From the NCBI RefSeq assembly GCF_005870025.1, contig NZ_VATA01000017.1, positions 1 through 64,000 of the forward strand: a stretch of 64,000 bases of DNA, given 5' to 3'. Position numbers and translations under genes: made by a program. This document shows, piece by piece, positions 35,320-44,604 of the stretch. Within the stretch, counting starts at the first letter, position 1, and each line of letters starts with the position of its first letter. Source of the stretch: Poseidonocella sp. HB161398 (lineage in GTDB: Bacteria > Pseudomonadota > Alphaproteobacteria > Rhodobacterales > Rhodobacteraceae). A model generated the notes under the pieces. The model had not been told where the DNA came from, searched no databases, and worked only from the letters and a program-made list of their open reading frames with translations.

Positions 35320-36889
35320 CGGCGGCGCCTATGCGCCCTTCGGCCATCCGGCCTTCGCGCTGCTGTGGACGGCGACGCTGGTGTCGAATACCGGCACCTG
35401 GATGCACGAGGTCGGCGCCGGCTGGCTGATGACCACGCTCGCGCCCAGCCCGGCCGTCGTGACGCTGGTGCAGGCCGCGGGCACGCTGCCGATCTTCTGC
35501 TTCGCGCTTTTCGCCGGGGCGCTGGCCGACCGGCTCGACCGGCGCCGGCTGCTGATCGGCATCAACCTGGTGCTCCTCGGCATCGTAAGCCTTCTGGCGC
35601 TGCTGGTCTGGAGCGGGCGGATGACGCCCGGGCTGCTGATCGGCTTCACGCTGGCCATCGGCACCGGCGCGGCGCTGATGGCGCCGGCCTGGCAGGCGAT
35701 CGTGCCCCAGCTCGTGCCCGCGCCCGAGCTGCGCGCGGCGATCGCGCTCAATTCCATGGGGATCAACATTGCCCGCGCCATCGGCCCGGCCGTTGCCGGG
35801 CTGCTGATCGCCGCCGCCGGGCTGGCCGCGCCCTTCGCGCTCAATGCGCTGAGCTTCGTCGTCATCCTCGCCGCGCTTGTCCTGTGGCGCCCGCCCGCCG
35901 CGGCGCCGCGGCGCCATCACGGCAGCCTGCGCGCGGAGATGGCCACCGGACTGCGCCATGTCCGCCACAACCGCGCGATGCGCGACACCTGCCTGCGCGC
36001 GGCGGCCTTCTTCCTCTTCGCCTCGGGCTACTGGGCGCTGCTGCCGCTGATCGCGCGGGGCGCCACGGGCGGCGGCTCGGCGCTCTACGGCGCGCTGATG
36101 GGGCTGATCGGGGCCGGAGCGGTCACCGGCGCGGTGCTGCTGCCGCGGCTGCAGGCGCGGCTCGATTCCGACCGGGTGGTCAAGGCCGGGACGCTCGGCA
36201 CCGCGCTGGCGCTGGTGCTGATGGCGGTGGCGCCGGTCCCGGCCGCGCTGATGCCCGCCGCCTTTCTCGGCGGGCTGGCCTGGATCGCGGTGCTGACCTC
36301 CTTCAACGTCTCGGCGCAGACTGCGCTGCCCGACTGGATCCGCGCCCGCGGCCTCTCGGTCTACCTGATGGTGTTCTTCGGGGCGATGACGGCCGGCTCG
36401 GTCCTGTGGGGCCAGGTCGCGGCGCATGGCTCTATCCCCGCGGCGCTGCTGCTGGCGGCCGCCGGGCTCGTCGCGGCGATGCTGGCGACGGGGCGGCGGG
36501 CGATCGGGCAGGGCGAGGGGCTCGACCTCGCCCCGGCCGCGCTCTGGCCCGAGGCGCCCGCCCCCGCGCCGGGGCAGGAGGAGGACCGGCCCGCGCTCGT
36601 GACCGTCGAGTACCGGATCGGCGAGGCGGACCGCGACGCCTTCCTCGCGCGGCTTGCCGAGGTGCGGGCCGAGCGGCTGCGAAACGGCGCGACCCGCTGG
36701 AGCATCCACCAGGGCGTCGAGGCGCCGGGCACCTGGCTGGAGAGCTTCCACCTGCCGAGCTGGGCGGAGCACCTGGAGCAGCATGCCCGGGTCAGCCATG
36801 CCGACATGGACCGCCACGCCGCGCTGCGGCTGCTGCATGCGGGCGGCACGGCGCCGGTCGTGCGCCACTATATCGAACCGCCGCGCTGA
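35303..36889 (+). CDS. MFS exporter (MFS_3 type) with C-terminal extra domain
   Basis: 528 residues. Residues about 1-400 are a 12-helix MFS exporter of the enterobactin-exporter-like group (GWLMTTLAPSPAVVTLVQAAGTLP, ADRLDRRRLL, MAPAWQAIVPQLV). After about residue 430 comes a soluble tail: VEYRIGEADRDAFLARLAEVRAERLRNGATRW ... ESFHLPSWAEHLEQHARVSHADMD, resembling a dimeric alpha/beta-barrel (antibiotic-monooxygenase-like) module. Start ATG overlaps the GNAT gene. It probably exports a small product or toxic compound. Confidence 0.87.
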   Translation: MSSSGSGGAYAPFGHPAFALLWTATLVSNTGTWMHEVGAGWLMTTLAPSPAVVTLVQAAGTLPIFCFALFAGALADRLDRRRLLIGINLVLLGIVSLLALLVWSGRMTPGLLIGFTLAIGTGAALMAPAWQAIVPQLVPAPELRAAIALNSMGINIARAIGPAVAGLLIAAAGLAAPFALNALSFVVILAALVLWRPPAAAPRRHHGSLRAEMATGLRHVRHNRAMRDTCLRAAAFFLFASGYWALLPLIARGATGGGSALYGALMGLIGAGAVTGAVLLPRLQARLDSDRVVKAGTLGTALALVLMAVAPVPAALMPAAFLGGLAWIAVLTSFNVSAQTALPDWIRARGLSVYLMVFFGAMTAGSVLWGQVAAHGSIPAALLLAAAGLVAAMLATGRRAIGQGEGLDLAPAALWPEAPAPAPGQEEDRPALVTVEYRIGEADRDAFLARLAEVRAERLRNGATRWSIHQGVEAPGTWLESFHLPSWAEHLEQHARVSHADMDRHAALRLLHAGGTAPVVRHYIEPPR

Positions 36890-36920
36890 GGCGGGCGGCA
36901 GACAGAGGGAAGGAGACCCC

Positions 36921-37883
36921 ATGAGCTGGAACCCCACCCACGACCCGGACTGCCCGGGCTTCGGCTGCGCCGCGCTGGAGACGCTGATCATCCCGCGCGC
37001 CCGCGACATCGGCGGCTTCGACGTGCGCCGCGCGCTGCCCTCGCCGAAAAGGCAGATGGTCGGCCCCTTCATCTTCTTCGACCAGATGGGCCCGGCCGAG
37101 TTCATCACCGAGGGCGGCATCGACGTGCGGCCGCATCCGCATATCGGGCTGGGCACCGTGACCTACCTGTATCAGGGCGAGTTCGAGCACCGCGACAGCC
37201 TGGGCACCCACCAGATGATCTATCCCGGCGAGGTCAACTGGATGGTCGCGGGCCGCGGCGTCACCCATTCGGAACGCACCAGCGCCGCCACCCGCGGCCA
37301 CCGCCACAGCCTCTTCGGCATCCAGACCTGGATCGCGCTGCCCGAGGACCGCGAGGAGATGGCCCCGGATTTCGAGCATCACGGCAAGGAGGCGCTGCCC
37401 GAGATCGGCGATGGCGGCATCTCCGCGCGGCTGATCCTGGGGACGGCGCATGGGCAGGCGAGCCCGGTGACGCTCTATTCCGAGGCCTTCTATCTCGACG
37501 TGGTGCTGGCCCCGGGCGCGGCCTATCCGCTGCCCGACGAGCACGAGGACCGCGGGCTCTACATCACCGAAGGTTCCATCGAGGTGGCAGGCGACGTGTT
37601 CGAGGCCGGCCGCATGATGGTCTTCCGCCCCGGCGACCGGATCTCGGTCAAGGCGGGACCGGCGGGGGCGCGGCTGATGGCGCTCGGCGGCGCGACGATG
37701 AATGGCAGCCGCTACATCTGGTGGAATTTCGTCTCCTCCTCGAAGGAGCGGATCGAGGCGGCGCAGCGCGACTGGAATGCCGCCGACTGGGAGGGCGGGC
37801 CCTTCCGCCTGCCGCCCGGCGACACCGACGAGTTCATCCCGATCCCCGAGGGGCTGCAGAAGACCCGTCCGAAGGAGTGGTGA
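36921..37883 (+). CDS. Pirin family protein
   Basis: 320 residues, GGAAGGAG upstream of ATG. Bicupin pirin: N-terminal RPHPHIGLGTVTYLYQGEFEHRDS and VNWMVAGRGVTHSER give the metal-binding histidines and glutamate; C-terminal cupin (YPLPDEHEDRGLYITEGSIEVAGD). Bacterial pirins can be quercetinases or metabolic modulators; the exact role here is unknown. Last gene of the rightward operon before a bidirectional terminator. Confidence 0.92.
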   Translation: MSWNPTHDPDCPGFGCAALETLIIPRARDIGGFDVRRALPSPKRQMVGPFIFFDQMGPAEFITEGGIDVRPHPHIGLGTVTYLYQGEFEHRDSLGTHQMIYPGEVNWMVAGRGVTHSERTSAATRGHRHSLFGIQTWIALPEDREEMAPDFEHHGKEALPEIGDGGISARLILGTAHGQASPVTLYSEAFYLDVVLAPGAAYPLPDEHEDRGLYITEGSIEVAGDVFEAGRMMVFRPGDRISVKAGPAGARLMALGGATMNGSRYIWWNFVSSSKERIEAAQRDWNAADWEGGPFRLPPGDTDEFIPIPEGLQKTRPKEW

Positions 37884-37902
37884 TACCCTTCCATGCACAG
37901 AG

Positions 37903-37926
37903 AGGCCGCCGGGAAACCGGCGGCCT
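37903..37926. terminator. Bidirectional terminator between pirin and DoxX genes
   Basis: Ten-base perfect stem AGGCCGCCGG / CCGGCGGCCT closed by a GAAA tetraloop, followed by ATTC. It lies between convergent genes. Confidence 0.7.
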
Positions 37927-37935
37927 ATTCGCATT

Positions 37936-38301
37936 TCAGGCCCTGCGCCCGCGCAGCGCGACGTAGCAGAAGGCGCCGGCCAGCCCGAGATGCTCGAAGA
38001 AGGCATTGGTGGCGCCGATCCGCTCCGCCCCCGGCGGCATCTGCCAGAAGCGCAGCGCCACGAAGGTCGCGGCGAGGGTGAAGGCGGCCAGCGCCAGCGC
38101 GGCCGGGACGCGGCCCCGGCCCCAGACGACCATGGCCGCGGCCGCCAGCTCGAAGCAGATGACCCCGGCGGCGAAGACCGGCGCGGGCCGGAGCCCGAAC
38201 TGCGCCATCTCGGCGACGGCCCCGGGGAAATCGGCGAGTTTCATCGCCGGTCCCTGGATATAGGCGGCGCAGAGCGCCAGCAGGCAGAGGCGGTCGAGCA
38301 T
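37936..38301 (-). CDS. DoxX-like membrane protein
   Basis: 121 residues, four hydrophobic helices; MLDRLCLLALCAAYIQGPAMKLADFPGAVAEMAQFGLRP then FFEHLGLAGAFCYVALRG, the layout of DoxX-family proteins. Last gene of a leftward set (XapX, amidohydrolase, DoxX); it starts 3 bases after the amidohydrolase stop codon. Function unknown. Confidence 0.82.
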   Translation of the reverse strand: MLDRLCLLALCAAYIQGPAMKLADFPGAVAEMAQFGLRPAPVFAAGVICFELAAAAMVVWGRGRVPAALALAAFTLAATFVALRFWQMPPGAERIGATNAFFEHLGLAGAFCYVALRGRRA

Positions 38302-38304
38302 GGC

Positions 38305-40179
38305 TCAGACCGCCCAGCAGGCGCAGCCGAGCGCGCCCCAGAACGCCTTGAGGTCCGACACCGGCAGCCCCGCGCCCCAGGCCTGCGCATGGTCGTGGCC
38401 ATGCACGCCGCAGGCAGAGGCGCAGCCGCAGGAGCGGGCGAGGGCGGGCGAGGGCTCGCGGAGCCCGGGCGCGCCGTAGCCGCCCCAGCGCGCGACCGGC
38501 GACCAGTCGGGCATCGGCGGCGGCAGCTCGCTTTCGTCGAGACCGGCGAAGTCGCCCGCGCCCCAGACCACCTTGCCGCCGACCATGGTCAGGTCGCTGG
38601 CAATGCCGGCGATCTCGGCCTCGGGGCAGGAGAAGTAGTCGCGGTCCGGCACGGTCAGGTCGGCCAGCATCCCCGGCGCGATCCGGCCGCGGCGGCCGTC
38701 ATCCCCGGCGAACCAGGCGACCTTCTCGGACCACATCCGCAGCGCCGTCTCGCGGTCGAGGCAGTTCCGCGCCGGCGTCACCCTGAGCCCGCCGACCGTG
38801 CGCCCCGTCACCAGCCAGGAAAGCCCGACCCAGGGGTTGTAGCTGGCCACCCGCGTCGCGTCCGTCCCGGCCGAGACCGGGATCCCGGCCTCGATCATCC
38901 GCGCCACCGGCGGCGTCGCCTCGGCCGCGCGCGCGCCGTAGCGCTCGACGAAGAACTCGCCCTGATAGGCCATGCGGTGCTGCACCGCGACGCCGCCGCC
39001 AAGCGCGGCCACCCGCTCGATCGAGCGCTCCGAGATGGTCTCGGCATGGTCGAAGAACCAGGGGATGCCCTCCAGCGGGATGTCGCGCGCCACCGTCTCG
39101 AAGACATCGAGCGCCCGGCTGATCGTCTCGTCATAGGTCGCATGCATCCGCCAGGGCCAGCGGTTCTCGGCGAGGATGCGCACGACGCCCTCGAGGTCCT
39201 CCTCCATCCCCGGCGCCAGATCGGGGCGCGGCTCGCGGAAATCCTCGAAATCGGCAGCCGAGAAGACCAGCATCTCGCCCGCGCCGTTATGGCGGAAATA
39301 GTCGTCGCCCTGGCGGTACTTGACCGTCTTGGTCCAGGCGAGGAAATCGGCCTTCTCCTCCGCGGGCTTCTGGGTGAAGAGGTTGTAGGCCAGCCGCACG
39401 GTCAGCTGCCCGTCCCCGGCCAGCTTGGCGATGATCTCGTAATCCTCGGGGTAATTCTGGTTGCCGCCGCCCGCGTCGATCACGCCGGTGACGCCCAGCC
39501 GGTTCAGCTCGCGCAGGAAATGCCGGGTGGAGTTCAGCTGGTATTCGGGCGGCAGCTTCGGCCCGCGGGCCAGGGTCGCATAGAGGATCGCGGCATTCGG
39601 CTTCGCCAGCAGGAGCCCGGTCGGGTTTCCGGCCGCGTCGCGCTGGATCTCGCCGCCCGGCGGGTTCGGCGTGGTCCGGTCATAGCCCACGGCCCGCAGC
39701 GCGGCGGCATTCAACAGCGCCCGGTCGTAGAGATGCAGGATGAAGACCGGCGTGTCGGGCGCCGCGGCGTTGATCTCGTCGAGGGTCGGCAGGCGCTTCT
39801 CCTCGAACTGGTGCTCGGTGAAGCCGCCGACCACGCGCACCCATTGCGGCGGCGGCGTGACCCTGGCCTGCGCCTTCAGCATCGCCATCGCGTCCGCGAG
39901 GCTACGGATGCCGTCCCAGCGCAGCTCCATGTTGTAGCTCAGCCCGCCGCGGATCACATGGGTGTGGTTGTCGATCAGCCCGGGCAGGACGCGGCGGCCG
40001 CCGAGGTCGATCTTCCGCGTCTCCGGCCCGGCCAGCGCCAGCATCTCGGCATCCGCTCCGCGCGCGGTGAAGCGGCCGGCATCGATGGCCACGGCGGACA
40101 CTTCGGGCGCCGCCGGGTCGAGCGTCGCGAAGCGGCCGTTGAAGAGGACGAGCCCGGGATGTGCCTGTGTCTTGTCCAT
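38305..40179 (-). CDS. YtcJ-like amidohydrolase with Cys/His-rich tail
   Basis: 624 residues, start MDKTQAHPGLVLFNG overlapping the XapX stop (ATGA). Amidohydrolase family 3: metal-binding DNHTHVIRGG near residue 75, HATYDETISR, FFDHAETIS and a catalytic SAGTDATRVASYNPW. The C-terminal tail (SCGCASACGVHGHDHAQAWG, about 580-605) could bind a metal. The chemistry is hydrolysis of an amide, cyclic amide or similar; substrate unknown. Encoded with XapX and DoxX, opposite a divergent AraC. Confidence 0.9.
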   Translation of the reverse strand: MDKTQAHPGLVLFNGRFATLDPAAPEVSAVAIDAGRFTARGADAEMLALAGPETRKIDLGGRRVLPGLIDNHTHVIRGGLSYNMELRWDGIRSLADAMAMLKAQARVTPPPQWVRVVGGFTEHQFEEKRLPTLDEINAAAPDTPVFILHLYDRALLNAAALRAVGYDRTTPNPPGGEIQRDAAGNPTGLLLAKPNAAILYATLARGPKLPPEYQLNSTRHFLRELNRLGVTGVIDAGGGNQNYPEDYEIIAKLAGDGQLTVRLAYNLFTQKPAEEKADFLAWTKTVKYRQGDDYFRHNGAGEMLVFSAADFEDFREPRPDLAPGMEEDLEGVVRILAENRWPWRMHATYDETISRALDVFETVARDIPLEGIPWFFDHAETISERSIERVAALGGGVAVQHRMAYQGEFFVERYGARAAEATPPVARMIEAGIPVSAGTDATRVASYNPWVGLSWLVTGRTVGGLRVTPARNCLDRETALRMWSEKVAWFAGDDGRRGRIAPGMLADLTVPDRDYFSCPEAEIAGIASDLTMVGGKVVWGAGDFAGLDESELPPPMPDWSPVARWGGYGAPGLREPSPALARSCGCASACGVHGHDHAQAWGAGLPVSDLKAFWGALGCACWAV

Positions 40180-40445
40180 CAGCCGATCTCCGTGTCGCGG
40201 CGGGTCTGCGGGCGGTGGATGCTGGGCATCTCGCCGAAGATGTGGCGCGCCGCGTTGGGCAGGAGCGCCTCGGCCTCGCCGCGCTGCACCAGCCAGCGCG
40301 CGGCCGGCAGGGCCTGCTCGCCCACGAGCATGCCGAGCAGGCCGAGAAGCGCGATCACCGGCGGCGCGGGCGAGCGGACCTGCATCAGGCTGTAGAGGAT
40401 GCCGACGGCCAGCCCGGCGCCGAGCGAGAGAAGATAGGGTTTCAT
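40179..40445 (-). CDS. XapX-domain small membrane protein
   Basis: 88 residues; MKPYLLSLGAGLAVGILYSLMQVRSPAPPVIALLGLLGMLVGEQ is the XapX domain, two membrane helices. A cytoplasmic tail follows (EALLPNAARHIFGEMPSIHRPQ). Function unknown; it commonly accompanies YtcJ-like amidohydrolases. First gene of the leftward operon. Confidence 0.9.
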   Translation of the reverse strand: MKPYLLSLGAGLAVGILYSLMQVRSPAPPVIALLGLLGMLVGEQALPAARWLVQRGEAEALLPNAARHIFGEMPSIHRPQTRRDTEIG

Positions 40446-40682
40446 GTCCGTGTCCCTGAAGGGTCCGGCCGCCCCTGGGGGCAAGCGGCCGGACGGTGGG
40501 CGGGGCGGAGTGCCCCCGGGACGAGCCTGCGCTGCCGTCCTCTGCCCGGATTGCAGGCGTCCCCCCCGGTTTGGACGTTTCGCGCACCGCCTGTTTGCCT
40601 GCGCACGATTGTCCTGTGACATGTCCGCAGGTATCTTCGGCCTGCGGCCCCGATGGCTGCAGGGTCTCGCGGAGCGGTGCGC

Positions 40683-41594
40683 ATGGCAGTCCAGGTCACG
40701 ACAGAAGCGGCAGGCAGGGCGGCATCGGCGCCGCCGGCGGATTCTCTCGGCTGCGCGCGCGCGCAGCTGTCGCGGGACGAGGCGCTTTCGGCGGGCGGGC
40801 TGGTCTTCCGGCGGAAATCGGCCGCGGGCCCGCACCGCGCCAGCGTGGCCACCCCGGCGCAGGAGCGCGGGCTGCTGGTCGGGATGTCGCTGGTCGACGG
40901 CCATCACCGCCGGAACACCCGGCGCGGCCAGCGCGGCGGGCGGGTCTTCGACCGGGGCATGGCCTATCTGCGGGATTTCGACAGCGCCTATTCCGCCGCG
41001 ATGGACGGCGCCTTCGACTTCTTCCTGATCGAGCTTCCCGCCGGGATCGGGGCCGAGGCCGAGATGCTGGCCGGGCGGCGCCCGGGCGGCAGCTTCGAGC
41101 GGGTGGAGGCCGAGCCCGATCCCGGGCTGCTCCTTCTGGCGCAGAGCGTCCTGCCCGCGCTCGCCGCGCCCGGCAGGGCCGATCCGCTGCGGCTCGAGGA
41201 GCTGGCGGTGCTGGCCACGGGGCATCTGCTGTCGCGCTACCGCGGGGCGGGGCCGGCCGAGCGGACGCACCGGCTCTGCGGTCCGGCCCTGCGGCAGGCG
41301 CAGGACCGGCTGGCATCGCGCGAGGAGGGCGCCACCATCGCCGCGATCGCGGCGGATCTGGGCATGTCGCGCTCGGGCTTCTTCGCCGCCTTCCGCGCGG
41401 CGACGGACCAGACGCCGCATCAGTGGCTCTCGGCCGAGCGGCTGCGGCGGGCGCGGCAGATGCTGGTCTCGGGCGAGCGCAGCATCGCCGATATCGCGCT
41501 GGATTGCGGCTTCGCGGACCAGAGCCATTTCACCCGGCAGTTCACCCGCGCGACCGGCCTGTCGCCCGGGCGCTGGCGCGGCCGGCTGCGCTGA
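40683..41594 (+). CDS. AraC-family transcriptional regulator
   Basis: 303 residues from MAVQVTTEAAGRAASA (GGAG eight bases upstream; an ATG ten codons earlier has no ribosome site). The N-terminal half is a ligand/oligomerisation domain (AraC_binding_2-like: FDSAYSAAMDGAFDFFLIEL). Two HTH motifs follow at the C-terminus: ATIAAIAADLGMSRSGFFAAFRAAT and SIADIALDCGFADQSHFTRQF. Divergent from the XapX-amidohydrolase-DoxX operon, which it most likely regulates. Confidence 0.92.
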   Translation: MAVQVTTEAAGRAASAPPADSLGCARAQLSRDEALSAGGLVFRRKSAAGPHRASVATPAQERGLLVGMSLVDGHHRRNTRRGQRGGRVFDRGMAYLRDFDSAYSAAMDGAFDFFLIELPAGIGAEAEMLAGRRPGGSFERVEAEPDPGLLLLAQSVLPALAAPGRADPLRLEELAVLATGHLLSRYRGAGPAERTHRLCGPALRQAQDRLASREEGATIAAIAADLGMSRSGFFAAFRAATDQTPHQWLSAERLRRARQMLVSGERSIADIALDCGFADQSHFTRQFTRATGLSPGRWRGRLR

Positions 41595-41612
41595 GCCCGC
41601 GGCGCGGACCTT

Positions 41613-42131
41613 TCAGAGCGGCTTGCGCAGCATCTCGAAAAGGAACCAGCGGCGACCCTCGGCCTCGTCGATCCAGGTCTCGACGAGGCTCGCCGTCGCC
41701 ACGTCGCCATGCAGGTCGCACAGCCCGTGCAGCTCGGCCAGCCGGTCGGCCAGCGCGCCATTGTCGTCGCGCAGCTCGGCCAGCATGTCCGACGGGGTGA
41801 CGAATTCCGCCTCGTTGTCGAGGATGCGCTGCAGCCGGGCGATCTGGCCGGTGGAGCGCAGCGTCGCCTGGCCGAGCTTGCGCGCGCGCTCCGCCATCGG
41901 GTCGGTCATCGCCAGAAGCTCGGCGGACATGTCGTCGAGCATCAGATGGCCGTCGCGGAAGCCGGGTCCGGAATAGTGCCAGTGGAAATTGCGGGTCTTG
42001 AGATAGAGCGCGAAGACATCCGCCAGCATCTGCGCCAGCGCGGCGCCGAGATCGCGGCGGGCCGCCTCGCCGATGCGGTGGGGCACGGCCAGGGGGGCAT
42101 GGCGGCGGGCGGTCAGGGTGGTCTGGTCCAT
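41613..42131 (-). CDS. dps: Dps-like DNA-binding ferritin
   Basis: 172 residues. Four-helix-bundle mini-ferritin with the ferroxidase ligands in TRNFHWHYSGPGFRDGHLMLDDMSAEL (H, H, D, D/E). The N-terminal tail (MDQTTLTARRHAPLAVPHR) is basic, fitting DNA binding. Protects DNA and stores iron under oxidative stress. Stands alone, divergent from the YoaK-like gene. Confidence 0.92.
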   Translation of the reverse strand: MDQTTLTARRHAPLAVPHRIGEAARRDLGAALAQMLADVFALYLKTRNFHWHYSGPGFRDGHLMLDDMSAELLAMTDPMAERARKLGQATLRSTGQIARLQRILDNEAEFVTPSDMLAELRDDNGALADRLAELHGLCDLHGDVATASLVETWIDEAEGRRWFLFEMLRKPL

Positions 42132-42351
42132 CGGGAAGGAACTCCTGTTCGGGGACAAGTGCGGCCAGACTGGCGCGGGCCGGGGCGGGCGGCTTGGCCG
42201 GATCGCGCCCGGCTTGGACGGGGCGCGCATCCGCGGGCGGGGCGGCCGCCGCCGTGCGCGGAACCGACAAGCCGTGGCCGGAGGCTGCAATCGCGCGCGG
42301 GCGCGCGCGCGCAGGGTCGGGGCCCGGACCAGACAGGAGATCCCGACCGCC

Positions 42352-43053
42352 ATGACCCCGACCGCACCCGCGACCCCCGCTCCGCCCCTGCCGCCGCTTC
42401 TGGCCGCGCTGACCTTCGCCACCGGCATGATCGACGCGGTCAGCGTGCTCGGCCTCGGCAATGTCTTCACCGCCAACATGACCGGCAATGTCGTCTTCCT
42501 GGGCTTCGCCGCCGCCGGCGCGGGGCCGTTCCATCCGCTGCCGCTTGCCGCCGCGCTGGCCGCATTCCTCGGCGGTGCGGCGGCGGGCGGGCGGATCGGC
42601 CGCGGCTGCGCGGCCTGGCCGCTGCGGCGCTGGCTCGGCATGGCCGCCGGGATCGAAACGGCGCTGGTCTGGGCCGCCGCGGCGCTGTCGCTTGCCCTGG
42701 CCGGTCCGGCGGCGGAGGGGGCCGGGCAGATCGCGATGATCCTCTGCCTCGGCGCCGCGATGGGGATGCGCAATTCCACCGTCCGCAGCCTCGGCGTGCC
42801 CGACCTGACCACAACGGTGCTGACGCTGACCCTGACCGGGATCGCCTCGGAGGCGAAGATCTCGGGCGGCAGCGGGCGCAACCTTGCCCGGCGGCTGGGC
42901 GCGGTGGCGGCGATGTTCGCGGGCGCGGCCGCCGGGGCGCTGCTCCTGCGGGCGGGCGGGGCCGCGCTGCCCCTGGGGGGCGCCGGGGCGGTGACGGCCG
43001 GGGCGACGCTCCTGGTGCTGCCCCATCCCGCCATGGCCGCCCCGCGCGGCTGA
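42352..43053 (+). CDS. YoaK/DUF1275 membrane protein
   Basis: 233 residues, start MTPTAPATPAPPLPPLL. Six hydrophobic helices; TGMIDAVSVLGLGNVFTANMTGNVVFLG is the family signature at the N-terminus, and MGMRNSTVRSLGVPDLTTTVLTLTLTG in the middle. Function of the family is unknown. Immediately upstream is an alternating GC run (near 42292-42312). Confidence 0.9.
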   Translation: MTPTAPATPAPPLPPLLAALTFATGMIDAVSVLGLGNVFTANMTGNVVFLGFAAAGAGPFHPLPLAAALAAFLGGAAAGGRIGRGCAAWPLRRWLGMAAGIETALVWAAAALSLALAGPAAEGAGQIAMILCLGAAMGMRNSTVRSLGVPDLTTTVLTLTLTGIASEAKISGGSGRNLARRLGAVAAMFAGAAAGALLLRAGGAALPLGGAGAVTAGATLLVLPHPAMAAPRG

Positions 43054-43068
43054 CGCCCTGCCGCTGCC

Positions 43069-43662
43069 TCAGCCCTCGGCGTGGCGGCGGCGCCAGAGGA
43101 ACGGCGTGTCGCCGACATGGCGGCGGAAGAGCCGCGTCATGTGCGCCTGGTCGGTGAAGCCGCAGGCGGCGGCGACCTCGCCCAGCGGCTCGTCCCCGGC
43201 CAGCATCCGCTCCTGCGCGCGGCGCAGCCTCAGCCGGATCAGGAAGCCGTGCGGCGTCTCGCCGGTCGAGGCCTTGAAGGCGCGCGAGAAATGCCCGGTG
43301 CTCAGCCCGGCGATGCCGGCCAGCTCCTCGACCGCGATGGCCGAGGCCAGATGCGCCTCGGCATGGGCGATCACCCGGCGGATCTGCCAGGGGGCGAGCG
43401 TGCCGCGCCGGACGCCGTCCGTGCCGTCGCGCATCAGCGGCAGGAAGCGGTCGTCCTGCGGGCCCGCCGCCTCCAGCCCCAGCATCGACTCGAGCGCGTC
43501 GAGATAGCCATGCGTGGTCGCCGGATCCTCCTCGACCGCCTCGCGCAGGTCATGGAGGAGCTGGCCGAGCGCTGCCGCCCGCAGCCTGGCCTCCGCGAGC
43601 CCCGCGCCAGGGGCGGGGGCGGGGGCGGGCCGCGTGACTGCTAGTGTCTGTTGGTGCAACAT
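43069..43662 (-). CDS. Short AraC-family regulator
   Basis: 197 residues from MLHQQTLAVTRPAPA (GGAG eight bases upstream). An N-terminal segment of about 90 residues has no recognised sensor fold; the C-terminal part carries both AraC HTHs (AIAVEELAGIAGLSTGHFSRAFKA and PLGEVAAACGFTDQAHMTRLFRR). Divergent from a FixJ-type response-regulator gene; the palindrome at 43769 lies in between, so mutual control is plausible. Confidence 0.9.
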   Translation of the reverse strand: MLHQQTLAVTRPAPAPAPGAGLAEARLRAAALGQLLHDLREAVEEDPATTHGYLDALESMLGLEAAGPQDDRFLPLMRDGTDGVRRGTLAPWQIRRVIAHAEAHLASAIAVEELAGIAGLSTGHFSRAFKASTGETPHGFLIRLRLRRAQERMLAGDEPLGEVAAACGFTDQAHMTRLFRRHVGDTPFLWRRRHAEG

Positions 43663-43768
43663 GCCGGATACTCCGAAACTGGACGTCTGCTGTCCCGAGC
43701 ATCGCCGCGCCGGGCGCGGCAGGATACCGAACGCAGGCGCATGCCCGTGCCCTTTGGGTATCGCCCGA

Positions 43769-43784
43769 CCATACGATGGTATGG
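43769..43784. promoter_or_regulatory. Palindrome CCATAC-GATG-GTATGG
   Basis: Perfect 6-4-6 inverted repeat in the AraC / FixJ-type divergent region, 92 bases before the response-regulator start. CCATATGG occurs again at 44558-44565 just before the second receiver gene. Candidate binding site of one of the adjacent regulators. Confidence 0.5.
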
Positions 43785-43875
43785 CACGGGCCGCTTTCCG
43801 CGCCGCGGCAATGGACAGCCGCCGCCCCGGCGGGCAGACTGGGCCGGAGCGAAGCCGAAGCGGACGGGCCGGGAC

Positions 43876-44535
43876 ATGACTGCACCTCCATCGACGCAAG
43901 CGGGGACCGACGGCCCGCCGGAGGAGCTTGTCATCATCATCGACGACGACGCGATGGTCCGCGACGCGACCGAGATGCTGCTGCGCTCGGTCGGCTATGC
44001 GGTGCTGTGCTTCGAGCGGCCGCAGGACGCGCTCGAGGCCGACTGGCCCGAAGTGCCGGGCTGCATCGTGCTCGACATCCGCCTGCCGCAGTTCAGCGGG
44101 CTCGACCTGCAGCGCCGCCTGGCCGAGCGCGGCACCGGCACGCCGGTGATCTTCATGACCGGCCATGGCGACATCCCGATGACGGTCTCGGCGATGAAGG
44201 CCGGGGCAGCGGATTTCCTGACCAAGCCCTATCGCGACCAGGATCTGCTGGATGCGGTGTCGCGCGCGATCGAGGCCGACCGCGCCCGCCGCGCCGAGGG
44301 CGCCGCGCTGGACGGGCTGCGGCGCGCCCATGCCGGGCTGACCCCGCGCGAGCGCGAGGTGCTCGACGGGGTGGCGCGGGGGCTCCTGAACAAGCAGATC
44401 GCGGGCGAGCTGGGCCTGGCGGAGATCACGGTGAAGCTGCACCGCTCCAGCATGATGAAGAAAATGGGGCTGCGGACTGTGGCCGAGCTGGTGCGCGCGG
44501 CGGACCTGCTCTCCTCCGCGCAAACCAGGGTATAG
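43876..44535 (+). CDS. FixJ-type response regulator (REC + LuxR HTH)
   Basis: 219 residues, start MTAPPSTQAGTDG; the open frame reaches further left but there it is not coding-like. Receiver domain: acidic pair DDD (LVIIIDDDAMVRD), phospho-acceptor D in CIVLDIRLP, T in FMTGHGD and K in FLTKPY. The C-terminal LuxR HTH is LTPREREVLDGVARGLLNKQIAGELGLAEITVKLHRSSMMKKMG. Partner of the histidine kinase encoded convergently at 44983-46515. Confidence 0.94.
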   Translation: MTAPPSTQAGTDGPPEELVIIIDDDAMVRDATEMLLRSVGYAVLCFERPQDALEADWPEVPGCIVLDIRLPQFSGLDLQRRLAERGTGTPVIFMTGHGDIPMTVSAMKAGAADFLTKPYRDQDLLDAVSRAIEADRARRAEGAALDGLRRAHAGLTPREREVLDGVARGLLNKQIAGELGLAEITVKLHRSSMMKKMGLRTVAELVRAADLLSSAQTRV

Positions 44536-44604
44536 GTGACGGATGGGCCGGGTGCGCCATATGGTGTCGAGGGCCGCGGGGCCCCGAGCGCAAGGATGCC
44601 GACC

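Noticed and set aside
42292-42312. Alternating GC run as a regulatory Z-DNA element
   Set aside because: Short and expected by chance at this GC content.
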